64,000 nucleotides of DNA from Firmicutes bacterium UBA2116 (GTDB lineage Bacteria; Bacillota; Clostridia; Tissierellales; Sedimentibacteraceae), in contig DCYG01000012.1 in the NCBI GenBank assembly GCA_002331025.1, positions 20,241-84,240 of the forward strand, read 5' to 3'. Under the pieces are notes generated by a model. The model saw only the letters and a list, made by a program, of their open reading frames with translations, had not been told where the DNA came from and did not search any database. Positions 43,034-52,600 of the stretch are shown here, piece by piece; position 1 is the stretch's first letter, and each line of letters starts with the position of its first letter. The translations under genes and the position numbers were made by a program.

Positions 43034-44035
43034 ATGAGATTAGTAAGTTTGTTTTCGGGAGCGGGAGGCTTGGATTCAGGATTTAAAAATGCCGGCTTTA
43101 ATATTGTATGGGCTAATGAATTTGACAAAGCAATTTTTGAAACCTACAGAAAAAATCATTCGCATTTATTGGATGTAAGGGATATAAGAGCAATAAAATC
43201 ATATGAGATTCCGGAATGTGACGGCATAATAGGCGGACCGCCGTGTCAGAGCTGGAGCGAAGCGGGAACTCAGCGAGGTATAAATGATGACAGAGGAAAA
43301 TTGTTTTATGAATTTATAAGAATTTTACAAGATAAAAAACCTAAATTTTTTGTTGCCGAAAATGTATCGGGCATGTTGTCGGAAATACATAAACCGGCGG
43401 TAAATAAAATAATTAAAATGCTTTGCGACGCCGGTTACGATACTTATATAAATCTGCTGAATGCAAATGATTATGGTGTGCCTCAGGACAGAAAGAGAGT
43501 GTTTTATGTAGGCTTCAGAAAAGACTTGAAAATAAGCTACAGATTTCCTTCGGTCAATAATAAAAAATACAATTTAAGATATGCAATATGGGATCTGAAG
43601 GATAACGCCATACCTGCATTAAATCATAATAAAACTAACGGAAACGGCTGTATTATGAGCAATCACGAATATATGACCGGAAGCTTTTCATCGATATATA
43701 TGTCACGCAACAGAGTTCGTTCGTGGGACGAACCTTCATTCACCATCCAGGCCGGCGGGAGACATGCCCCCATACATCCTCAGGCACCGAAAATGCTTTT
43801 CATTGATTATAATAAAAGAATATTTGTGCCGGGACAGGAACATTTATACAGGAGACTGAGCGTAAGAGAATGTGCACGTATTCAGACCTTTCCGGATAGT
43901 TTCAGATTCTATTATAACAATCTCAGTGACGGTTATAAAATGGTGGGAAATGCCGTGCCGGTCAGAATGGCATATTATATGGCATTATCCGTTAAGGATT
44001 CTTTGATTGGCAAATATAATGATTTGGTAAGCTAG
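43034..44035 (+). CDS. M.HaeIII-like DNA (cytosine-5) methyltransferase
   Basis: 333 residues from the ATG at 43034 (GAGGTGGAG upstream); the open frame extends further left over the promoter. Strongly M.HaeIII-like throughout: SLFSGAGGLDSGFKNAGF, CDGIIGGPPCQSWSEAG, LLNANDYGVPQDRKRVFY, WDLKDNAIPAL-KTNGNG, and a recognition region with YMSRNRVRSWDEPSFTIQAGGRHAPIHPQAP. GGCC specificity is predicted. No nuclease gene is adjacent; the HaeIII-family nuclease is 1.1 kb upstream with its own methyltransferase, so this is an extra or orphan enzyme. Confidence 0.93.
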   Translation: MRLVSLFSGAGGLDSGFKNAGFNIVWANEFDKAIFETYRKNHSHLLDVRDIRAIKSYEIPECDGIIGGPPCQSWSEAGTQRGINDDRGKLFYEFIRILQDKKPKFFVAENVSGMLSEIHKPAVNKIIKMLCDAGYDTYINLLNANDYGVPQDRKRVFYVGFRKDLKISYRFPSVNNKKYNLRYAIWDLKDNAIPALNHNKTNGNGCIMSNHEYMTGSFSSIYMSRNRVRSWDEPSFTIQAGGRHAPIHPQAPKMLFIDYNKRIFVPGQEHLYRRLSVRECARIQTFPDSFRFYYNNLSDGYKMVGNAVPVRMAYYMALSVKDSLIGKYNDLVS

Positions 44036-44103
44036 ACAATAATAAAATCCTTTATAATTACAAAAATATAGTATAATATTTAAAGTATGAGGATTGAATT
44101 ACA

Positions 44104-44207
44104 TAAGGTGCGTTATGAACAGTATTTATAAAGATATATTGTAGTGATTTGTTTTATTCCTGTACTTGCAATTGAGTTGGACGGCAAGGAGCATATGGAG
44201 GATAATG
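44104..44207 (+). pseudogene. internally deleted relic of the helicase-nuclease gene
   Basis: GGTGCGTTATGAACAGTATTTA (split here at 20 bases: 44108-44127 and on) matches the start of the gene at 49649. Thirty bases later comes LAIELDGKEHMED, matching residues near 950 of the same protein. About 2.8 kb in between is missing. The upstream AATTACATAA is also shared. The relic abuts the next gene's start. Confidence 0.8.
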
Positions 44208-44210
44208 ATA

Positions 44211-45886
44211 ATGGAATGGGAGCATTTATTTGAGAGCCATATTTTAGAACGTGGATGGGATTATTACGAAAATGAATATGTGCAAGAAATTTTGAAAGAA
44301 GAAAATGGGATTAAGGCATGGGTTGAAGGCAGTGACTTATATCAGGTGCATATCGGAATAGCAGATGGAGAAATAATAAACATGACATGCACATGCCCGT
44401 ATGCTGAAGGCGGATTAAACTGCAAGCATATGGCGGCGGTATTGTATATGCTTGAAGAGGGTTGCGTTGATATGAACGAAGACAGTTCTGCGTTGAACAG
44501 AGATAAAAACAAGCCTTTTATGGATGCTTATGAACTGGTAAAGGGAGCAGAAGAGGATTTAGTAAGAAAATTTTTAGCAGATATTTTAATAAGTAGCGAA
44601 GTACTTATGAACAGGTTTAAAATTGCTGTTAGTCAAGAAATTTCAGAAGATAATATAAGAGCATATAAAAGACAAATTGATCAGATATTCAGAAAATATG
44701 AAGGCAGAGGTAATTTTATTGACTATTACCATGCCTCGGGCTTTATATTGGAACTTTACGATTTTTTGTGCGAAGATATAAGAACTATGTTAAGCAATAA
44801 ACAGTATGAGGCTGCATTCTTGCTCAGCACATATTTGTTTGTTGAAGTTGGAAATATAGATATGGACGACTCGGACGGCGGCACAGGCATGATTTCCGAT
44901 GAATGTCAGGACATATGGTTTGAAATTCTTGAGGAATCTGCGGACGAACGGTTGGAACAAAAAATGTTTCAGTGGTTTATGAACAGCTTAGATGGTTCCG
45001 TTATTGATTATATGGAGGACTATATAGAAGGAACTCTCTTTGAATATTTTAAAGAGAACAAGTATATGGAAGAAAAATTAAAACTCACTGACAAAATGAT
45101 TAAATCGGCTTCAGAGAAAAAAGATGCCTGGAACTCAGACAGATTAGTTGGTTATTGGGTAAAAAGGCACATGGATATACTGGTGGAAATGAATATTGAT
45201 AAATCAGAAATTGATGCATTTTGCCGCAGATATTGGAATGTGGCGGAAATAAGAAAAATATATATAGAGAAGAGTTTAAATGAGAAAAACTATATCAGAG
45301 CAATTGAAATATTAAATGAAAGCAAGAAAATAGATGCAGGTCTTCGCGGCTTAGTGCATGATTACAGTATAAAGCTGAAGGAATTATACAAGCTCATAGG
45401 TGACGATACTGCATATAAAGATGAATTGTGGAAATTGATATTGGATTATGACAAGGGAAACCTGAATATATTTCGTGAATTAAAATCATTATATCCTGCT
45501 GATGAATGGGAAGTGAAGCGCCAAATAATATTTGATAATTACAAGACTATTATGGAATTGAAAAGCTTTACCTGGAAGAAAAGATGTATGAGAAGCTTTT
45601 AAAGGCTGTAATAGATTCGGCTGGTCTATATTTACTTACAGAATATGAAAAAGTATTGAAGCCCATATATGAAAAAGAGCTGCTGGATAAATATGAACGT
45701 GAAGTTCGGTCAATGGCATACAGAACTTCTGACCGCAAATTTTATAAACAGATTGTATCAGTTTTAGAACGAATGCAGAAATACAAAGAAGGTAAGGAAT
45801 TAGTACGAAATATTACTGCTGACTGGCGTTGGATTTATAAAAACAGAAGAGCAATGATGGAGGAGTTAGGAAGATTAAAATTTTAA
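44211..45886 (+). pseudogene. SWIM zinc-finger protein gene with one frameshift
   Basis: Two overlapping frames make one gene. The first (44211-45602) begins MEWEHLFESHILERGWDYY and has the SWIM zinc motif C-x-C-x(n)-C-x-H in MTCTCPYAEGGLNCKHMAAVLY (~62-83). The second (to 45886) continues YLEEKMYEKLLKAVIDSAGLYLL after a one-base shift near 45565. SWIM proteins of this size often accompany SNF2 helicases and are thought to bind DNA or protein. The shift is either real decay or a sequencing error; without it the protein would be about 558 residues. Confidence 0.8.
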
Positions 45887-45924
45887 ATTTAATTATATCA
45901 AAATTAAAAGTGAGGTGCTTAGAT

Positions 45925-46263
45925 TTGTGTAATTGGGAAAATGTAACCGAATTTTTTTCGGAAGATGAAAGACATTATATGAATACTTATTTGGAAATTA
46001 ATGAAGTATATGATGGTAAAATCGAAGTGAGCTTATTTTCTTCAAAAGAAGGATTATATGAAATATACTTTTCATATGGAATCATTTATATAGATGCTGA
46101 AAATGCCGACTCAAAACGTGAAGAGATAAAAAACGAACTTGTAAAAGAATATCAGAAGCATAAGGAACCAACAAATGAATTTATCAATGCATTTTGTGAA
46201 AAACATAAAGTGAGTTTACCAAATGATATCTTCTTTGATGCATCAGCATTGTTTGATTTCTAA
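45925..46263 (+). CDS. hypothetical acidic protein
   Basis: 112 residues from the TTG at 45925 (GAGGTG 9 nt upstream); a GTG at 45910 is an alternative. Strand-rich and acidic, with no cysteine cluster, signal or membrane segment. It lies 38 bp after the SWIM gene and 26 bp before the macrodomain gene, so the three may be co-transcribed. No family recognised. Confidence 0.55.
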   Translation: MCNWENVTEFFSEDERHYMNTYLEINEVYDGKIEVSLFSSKEGLYEIYFSYGIIYIDAENADSKREEIKNELVKEYQKHKEPTNEFINAFCEKHKVSLPNDIFFDASALFDF

Positions 46264-46289
46264 TTAACTTAAAATAAGGAGGTACCAAC

Positions 46290-46826
46290 ATGCCGCTTAA
46301 AATAATCCGAAACGATATAACCAAGGTCCACGCCGATGCCATTGTAAACGCAGCCAATTCCTCATTGCTTGGAGGCGGAGGGGTTGACGGAGCAATACAC
46401 AGAGCCGCAGGACCGGAGCTGCTTGTTGAGTGCCGTACCCTTGGCGGGTGCAGGACGGGAGAAGCTAAAATAACAAAAGGATACAAGCTTCCGGCAAAAT
46501 ATGTGATTCACACGGTCGGACCTGTATGGCATGGTGGAAAGCATGGTGAAGAAAAGTTATTGGCTGACTGCTATAGAAATTCACTTGCATTGGCGAAGGA
46601 ATATAAGCTAAAAAGCATTGCTTTTCCGCTGATATCTACAGGGGTATTTGGTTATCCAAAGGATGAAGCATTGAAAGTAGCTACTTCAGTTATAGGAGAC
46701 TTTCTTCTGAAAAATGAAATGACGGTATTTCTTGTTGTTTATGATGAGGAAACATTTGTATTATCTGAAAAATTATTTTCTTCCATTATACAATATATTG
46801 ATGATAAATATATAGAAGAACAATGA
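46290..46826 (+). CDS. macrodomain protein (O-acetyl-ADP-ribose / ADP-ribosyl hydrolase type)
   Basis: 178 residues, AAGGAGG 8 nt upstream. Macrodomain motifs: DITKVHADAIVNAANSSLLGGGGVDGAIHRAAG at the N-terminus (catalytic Asn/Asp in NAAN and GGGGVDGAI), VIHTVGPVW, and ISTGVFGYP for the phosphate loop. YmdB/MacroD-type enzymes remove ADP-ribose from proteins or hydrolyse O-acetyl-ADP-ribose. Two short relics of the same gene lie at 36.8 kb and 52.7 kb. An ADP-ribosyltransferase-like toxin is encoded 6 kb downstream, but a link is only a thought. Confidence 0.93.
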   Translation: MPLKIIRNDITKVHADAIVNAANSSLLGGGGVDGAIHRAAGPELLVECRTLGGCRTGEAKITKGYKLPAKYVIHTVGPVWHGGKHGEEKLLADCYRNSLALAKEYKLKSIAFPLISTGVFGYPKDEALKVATSVIGDFLLKNEMTVFLVVYDEETFVLSEKLFSSIIQYIDDKYIEEQ

Positions 46827-46863
46827 GTTAGCGAATCTCCCGCTGAAATCAATGGGCTCTATA

Positions 46864-47169
46864 TCATTTATCTTTTATTTTTAGTTCTATGCATTCTTCT
46901 AATACTTTCAAATCATCTGTGCTTAAATTGCTATAATCACTAAGCAATTTTTCCGGATTCTTTATGTCGCTTCTTCCTAATAAATAATCTGTGGAAACAT
47001 TAAAATAATCAGCAAGCTTATTAATAATATCATATGGTGGAAATCTCTCACCTAATTCATAAAAAGAAATCATTTTAGGGGTTAATCCTAAATAGTTTGA
47101 TAATTCGTTTTGCGTTATTCCCTTTTCGATTCTTAATTTTCTTATTATTTTTCCAACCATAGATAACAC
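46864..47169 (-). CDS. XRE-family helix-turn-helix regulator
   Basis: 101 residues. Helix-turn-helix GKIIRKLRIEKGITQNELSNYLGLTPKMISFYELGERFPPYDIINKLADYFNVSTDYLLG is textbook XRE/Cro-like. The ~35-residue tail is helical. Divergent from the SLOG gene with overlapping promoters and a palindrome between them, so it likely represses both. Confidence 0.9.
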   Translation of the reverse strand: MLSMVGKIIRKLRIEKGITQNELSNYLGLTPKMISFYELGERFPPYDIINKLADYFNVSTDYLLGRSDIKNPEKLLSDYSNLSTDDLKVLEECIELKIKDK

Positions 47170-47202
47170 CTCTTAGATTCATTATACTTATAGTAAAAAG
47201 CA

Positions 47203-47231
47203 TTGACAATGTACTGGAAGTACAGTACAAT
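47203..47231 (+). promoter_or_regulatory. divergent promoters with palindromic operator
   Basis: Plus strand: TTGACA (47203-47208)-N17-TACAAT (47226-47231). Minus strand: TTGTCA (47209-47204)-N17-TATAAT (47186-47181). The palindrome TGTACT-GGA-AGTACA (47210-47224) fills the spacer of the plus promoter and touches the -35 of the other. A Cro-type repressor here would shut off both directions. Confidence 0.75.
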
Positions 47232-47264
47232 TAGTACATGTTTTACGCAATAGAGGAGATTGTT

Positions 47265-47828
47265 ATGAATCAAGAGTATAAAGTAAATAAAACCCTGTGC
47301 TTCAGCGGATATAGAACCGAGAAATTACCTAAAAGCAGGAATGAATTTAATTTAATGATACAAAGCTTGATTTATGAAATTAATAAAGCAATATCAGATG
47401 GTTACGATACATTCATGTTTGGTGCATGTTATGGGTTTGACTTGATTTGCGCGGAGCAGGTTTTATTGCGAAAACAAATAGTAAGGCATACAGATCCTGT
47501 TCATATTAACCTTATTGCAGTAGTACCGTTTGAAGAACAAGCATCGAGATGGAAAGAGCAGGACAGGGAAAAATATTTTAATATTTTGTCCGGATGTGAT
47601 GAGGTAATTACTTTAAATAAACATTATCAAAGCGGACGTTACCATGAAAGAAACAGGTACATGATAGATAACAGCAGCAGATTAATTTGTTATTATGACG
47701 GAAGCAGTGATGGGACAAGATATACAGTAGAATATGCAGAAAGTAAGGCTGTACCTGTAATTAACATATGCAGTTCGTATAGTTTAAAAGAAAGAAGACA
47801 TAAAAGCTTAATGCGTCCAATTATTTAA
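47265..47828 (+). CDS. SLOG-family (DUF1273/YpsA-like) protein
   Basis: 187 residues from the ATG at 47265 (AGAGGAG upstream). N-terminal CFSGYRTEKLP and GACYGFDLICAEQVL are the nucleotide-binding loops of the YpsA/DUF1273 branch of the SLOG (Rossmann-like) superfamily; NRYMIDNSSRLICYYDG follows. SLOG proteins bind nucleotides or NAD/ADP-ribose derivatives and are often coupled to defence. A truncated duplicate is at 34.7-35.1 kb. Confidence 0.85.
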   Translation: MNQEYKVNKTLCFSGYRTEKLPKSRNEFNLMIQSLIYEINKAISDGYDTFMFGACYGFDLICAEQVLLRKQIVRHTDPVHINLIAVVPFEEQASRWKEQDREKYFNILSGCDEVITLNKHYQSGRYHERNRYMIDNSSRLICYYDGSSDGTRYTVEYAESKAVPVINICSSYSLKERRHKSLMRPII

Positions 47829-48279
47829 GGTAACCCTGAGATGTTATGTAAGTTTTGTTGTTTAAATATATATTCTTGATATTTTTTAAGCAAGAATTAA
47901 TGAAAGTTTAATGAGACTAATAGTTTAATAGCATATAATTATAGCGGGTAATGCTTAAGACATGCTCGCTATTTATTTGTGCTCTGCAGTGATATTTCAA
48001 TGAAATTGCTGCTTCAGGCTGCCAAAGGGATAAATTTTGTGGAGTAAGTACCGAAAGAGTGTGCCTGCATTTTCTATAATATTAATTTCAAAAATTGGAT
48101 ATGGTATAACTTGCCAAATGAAATAAGAAAATTTCAGGGGAATATTTAATCGGACACTATGATGATTTTATTATTCAGGGAAGAAGGCTCTGTTCAGAAG
48201 GTAAGAGATTGGAGGCTAATATGAATAACCGCGGAGGTTTAAATTTGGTGAGGAAATTCGTAATATTGTTCAGGATGCG
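47829..48279. other. intergenic region with the original start of the XpaC-type gene
   Basis: About 450 bp. The left 350 bp show nothing recognisable. At the right, TTGGAGGCTAAT precedes ATG AAT AAC CGC GGA (48221), followed in a different frame by KFGEEIRNIVQDAVGSM, which runs into the XpaC-type gene. One missing A in GGTTTAAATTTGG would join them. Confidence 0.55.
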
Positions 48280-49347
48280 GTGGGCAGTATGAATTTTAAT
48301 ATATTGAATCATGATGTTCGAAATGTTGCTAATGGTGCACTTGATGAGGTCAGGAGGTCAGTTGCGGGAAAACGCAAATTGTCTGCTAAGTCGAATAAAA
48401 CTGCTGTTCCGGTTGGAAGGGTTTCAGGTACAGTACTTACTGTACTTGGTTCAATCGGAAGCAGTATGTTTTTAATTGCATCAATGGTAACTGGGACAAT
48501 AGGCTACAAGCTTGGAATCAGCGTTATGTACAGTATCACAGCTTTTGTACTGCTGCCATGTTTTGTGGGAAGTACGGTTTTATTAGCGAACGGAAGTATA
48601 ATAAGAAAGAGATTAAAGAGGTTCCGAAGGTATGTGGAACAGACGCATGGCCTCAGCTACTTCATGATTAAGGACTTTTCTTCTGCTGCGGGAAGAAGTA
48701 GCAAATATATAGTTAAGGATTTGCGTAAAATGATTGCCGTAGGGATGTTTCCTGAAGGGCATATTGATGATAAAGAGACCTATTTTATGTTAGACGACGA
48801 GAGCTATGAACTGTATCTCAGGTCGCAGGAAAATATGAGAATGAGGGAAAAAGAAGAGACCTTACGGCAGAAACAGGAGCAGAAAGATAAATTTAATAAA
48901 AAGGATACAATGGAGCCTGAAATCAGAAAAGCAATCAATGAAGGACGGCAATATGTTCAGAAAATAAAAAATGCTAATATCGAAATACCGGGAGAAGAAA
49001 TATCCCGCAAATTAGACAGACTTGAAGAAGTAACGGGAAAAATTTACGATTATGTAGAGTCACGTCCGGAAAAATTTCCTGAAATAAAGAAATTTACGGA
49101 GTACTTTTTGCCGACAACATTAAAATTACTGGATGCCTACAGACAATTTGACAATCAGCCTGTAAAAGGCGAAAATATATCAACTGCCAAGAAAGAGATA
49201 GAAGACACCATGGATACCATCAATCTTGCATTTGAGAATCTGCTCGATGACTTGTTCCGGGATGCGGCAATGGATGTATCTACCGATATATCTGTATTGG
49301 AGACCATGCTTGCGCAGGAAGGATTATCACAAAAAAATATAAAATAA
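48280..49347 (+). CDS. xpaC: XpaC-type 5-bromo-4-chloroindolyl phosphate hydrolysis protein, N-terminus frameshifted
   Basis: 355 residues as readable from 48280. Two membrane helices (~48-105), a charged coiled region (~190-235), and the family C-terminus: PEIKKFTEYFLPTTLKLLDAYRQF and STDISVLETMLAQEGL. XpaC family proteins are usually beside telA (toxic anion resistance); no telA is here. A better ribosome binding site and start lie at 48221 in another frame, so about 20 N-terminal residues may be lost by a one-base deletion or a sequencing error. Confidence 0.75.
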   Translation: MGSMNFNILNHDVRNVANGALDEVRRSVAGKRKLSAKSNKTAVPVGRVSGTVLTVLGSIGSSMFLIASMVTGTIGYKLGISVMYSITAFVLLPCFVGSTVLLANGSIIRKRLKRFRRYVEQTHGLSYFMIKDFSSAAGRSSKYIVKDLRKMIAVGMFPEGHIDDKETYFMLDDESYELYLRSQENMRMREKEETLRQKQEQKDKFNKKDTMEPEIRKAINEGRQYVQKIKNANIEIPGEEISRKLDRLEEVTGKIYDYVESRPEKFPEIKKFTEYFLPTTLKLLDAYRQFDNQPVKGENISTAKKEIEDTMDTINLAFENLLDDLFRDAAMDVSTDISVLETMLAQEGLSQKNIK

Positions 49348-49530
49348 ATTACAGGGAAGAAAAACAATGAATAATGAAGTACCTGAATTCTTACAAGGGA
49401 TGATCCTGAGAGCGGGGTCTTCCTTTTTTATATTTTATTAAGATTTATAACACGTATTCTTCATTTATAGAGGAAAGCTCAGCATCTCATAGCTTGTATA
49501 AGTTTTACTGTTATAATTGCAAAATTATGG
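49348..49530. other. intergenic region
   Basis: Contains a possible 24-codon ORF (49367-49441, MNNEVPEFLQGMILRAG...) without a confirmed role and an AT-rich stretch. Nothing else is seen before the palindromic element. Confidence 0.3.
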
Positions 49531-49606
49531 TATAATGCATATATCATACCATCACCTCGGCAATGCAAGCGAGCTTGCGCTGCACTCGGTTCGGATATGA
49601 TATAAT
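49531..49606. repeat. 76-bp palindromic element, copy 2
   Basis: Same length, order and central stem as the copy at 36878-36953, with about five base differences (for example CATC-A-CC versus CATC-G-CC). It lies 42 bp upstream of the helicase-nuclease ATG, again directly in front of a gene in the same orientation. Confidence 0.78.
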
Positions 49607-49648
49607 ATTTTTGTTAAATATAATTACATAAACTGTATAGGGTGCGTT

Positions 49649-52600
49649 ATGAACAGTATTTACAGGGACATATTCAAAGCTGTACATGAGGGAAAATGGT
49701 TGAGCATTGAATATAAAAATCAGGAAGACAAGGTAACTAAATATTGGATTGGAATTAAGAATATTGATCCGGCACATAAAATATTAATTGTGGATGGTCT
49801 TCATTTGTCACAATACAGCTTGTGCGAGCTTAATATTTACATAGATTCAATTAAAAAGTCTCATGTGATTGACGGGTCGTATTGTAGTATAAATAATACA
49901 TTGGTTGAAGATATACATCTTAATCCACATAAATACAAAAATTTATTTCAAAATACAGCCAATCTTAAAATATTGAGCTATCTGGCAGATTGCAACAAAT
50001 TGGATGCCACTCCATATAAATGTGAATATTCTCTTATTGATCGTTTCGACAGGGACTGTCTTGCTTCGGGAAGCTATAAGCTGAGCGAAGAGCAGTTTAA
50101 GGATATCGTCAACAGCTTTCAGCATAAAGCTGTCAGCTCACATACCCAGAATAAATTAAAACAGCTTTGTGTAAATGTGATGAGCATCAATACTAAAAAG
50201 GGTTTGTATGTTTTAGCATTTCGAAGAGTTAATCTCGATGTTCGCAACAGATTATTAAAAGCAGATGATGAAATAACCATTTGTCAGGAGTATTCAATAG
50301 ACGGAAGCAAGCAAAGCATACGACAGTTTTTGGATGCGGATGATTACTGCTTGTTGGATGAATTTGAAAAGAATCAGGAGATAATTAAGGATAAAATCAC
50401 AAATTCAAATCCTCAGATTGCCGGCATAGACGACATGCCCTACATAATAGCAATAGGTATGGATCTGATTATAGACCTTGAGCATGAATATGAAGCAATT
50501 ATCAATATGTATAGTGAGGATAAAGTTACGATTCCTGTTAAAGCTTTCTTCGGAGATTTAGTAAAGCATCCCGAACGAAGGAAGGAGTATCCCATTGCTC
50601 TTTTAAATAAGAAAGTAAATATAGACCAGCTTCTGGCGATAAACACTGCCATGAAATATCCCATTGCATATATCCAGGGACCGCCGGGGACAGGTAAGAC
50701 AAATACTATCATAAATACAATTATCACAGCTTTCTTTAATGAAAGAACCGTTTTGTTCGCATCATACAACAACCATCCCATTGACAGTGTATTTCAAACC
50801 TTTCAAAGCATAAGTTACAGGGATAAGATTGTACCCTTTCCTGTTGTACGTCTAGGAAACAATGAAAAGGTAGCGGAAAGCCTTGATTTTATAAAGGATA
50901 TATATGAACGTACTAAAAAAATAGATATATTTGATAAAACTCTCGAAAAGAACAAGGGAGATAAGATTGAGAGAGCTAAAAAGCTGACTAAGCTGTTAAA
51001 AAAGCATGAGCAGATTCTTCAGCTCAAGGAAAGAAAGGAAACTATCGAAAAGCTTATAAGCACATACGATCAATTTACTTTCCAGGCAGATTTACAGGGA
51101 AGACAGTTGTATGAAGTTGAGAAGTTATTGAAGTCCTTGGGTGAAGTGACAGATGAGGAGGCAGTGAGCCTGATATCCGATGATGAAGAGAAGTTTTTAA
51201 AATATTTATACTATATTTCAGCTAAATATATTAAAAGGCTTGATGAACCAAAATATAAGGATTTGTTGGAGATTATATATCTTGAAGATAAAGAACTCAA
51301 AATTAAGCTGTTTAATCAGTACTTAAAGGATGAAGAAAAGCTTAAGCATTTTATGCGTGTTTTTCCTGTATGTGCCACAACTTGTATTTCAGCACATAAA
51401 CTTGGGGAGCCTAAGCAATATTTTGATATGGTTATTATTGACGAAGCAAGTCAATGTAACACTGCAATATCATTGGTTCCAATAATAAGGGGAGAAAATC
51501 TCATGCTGGTGGGAGATCCTCAGCAGCTGAATCCGGTTGTGTTGCTTAGCGAGAGGGACAATGCTATTCTGAATAAAAAGTATTCTGTAGCCAATGAGTA
51601 TGATTACATCAGCAACTCAATATATAAGACGTTTTTAGCATGTGATGCTGTCAGTGATGAAATACTTTTAAGCTATCATTACAGATGCCACAAAAAGATT
51701 ATTGAGTTCAATAATAAAAAATATTATAACGGAAAACTGAATATAAAGAGCAGTATAAATAACGAAAAGCCTCTTGTTTTTATAGATGTTGAAGATAACA
51801 ATACAGATATAAAAAATACGTCACCGACAGAAGCAAATAAGATAGTTAAATTTGTTGAGGAAAACAGAGATAAAAAAATCGGGATAATAACTCCATTCGT
51901 AAATCAGAAAAAATATATTGAAACCCTGCTGCAGGAAAAAGGAATTAATGATGTAACATGCGGTACAGTTCATGCTTTTCAGGGAGATGAAAAGGACGTT
52001 ATATTATTCTCACTGGCTGTAACTGACAAAACAACCTCACGTACATATGAGTGGCTTAAAAACAACAAAGAATTAATTAATGTTGCAACCTCAAGGGCAA
52101 AGGAACAATTAATCGTATTCTCCAGCGGTAAAAATTTAGACAGATTGCATAAAAATAATTCAGATGATGATTTATATGATTTGACTGAATATGTAAAAAC
52201 AAACGGTGAATACAAGGTAGCAGAAAAATCTGCGGCATCAAGAGCGTTAGGTGTGAAGCCTTATACAACGGAAACCGAAGAAGCATTTTTACAAAGCTTA
52301 AAGCTTGCCTTGGACAACGTTTTGTACAATAAAAGGAAATGTACGGTTCATAAGGAAGTCAGTATTTCTCATGTATTCAAAGACAATATTTCCGGCAGCG
52401 ATTTATTTTATTCCGGCAGATTTGATTTTGTAGTTTATGAAAAGGAATACGGTAAAAGAGAAATCCCGATACTTGCAATAGAATTAGACGGCAAGGAGCA
52501 TATGGAGGATGATGCCGTAAGAAAAAGAGATGAGAAAAAGAATGCAATATGCAAAAAACACGGTTTCGAATTAATCAGGATAGAAAACTCCTATGCAAGG

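Noticed and set aside
49367..49441. 24-codon ORF after xpaC as a possible telA remnant
   Set aside because: Too short and no TelA motif can be seen.
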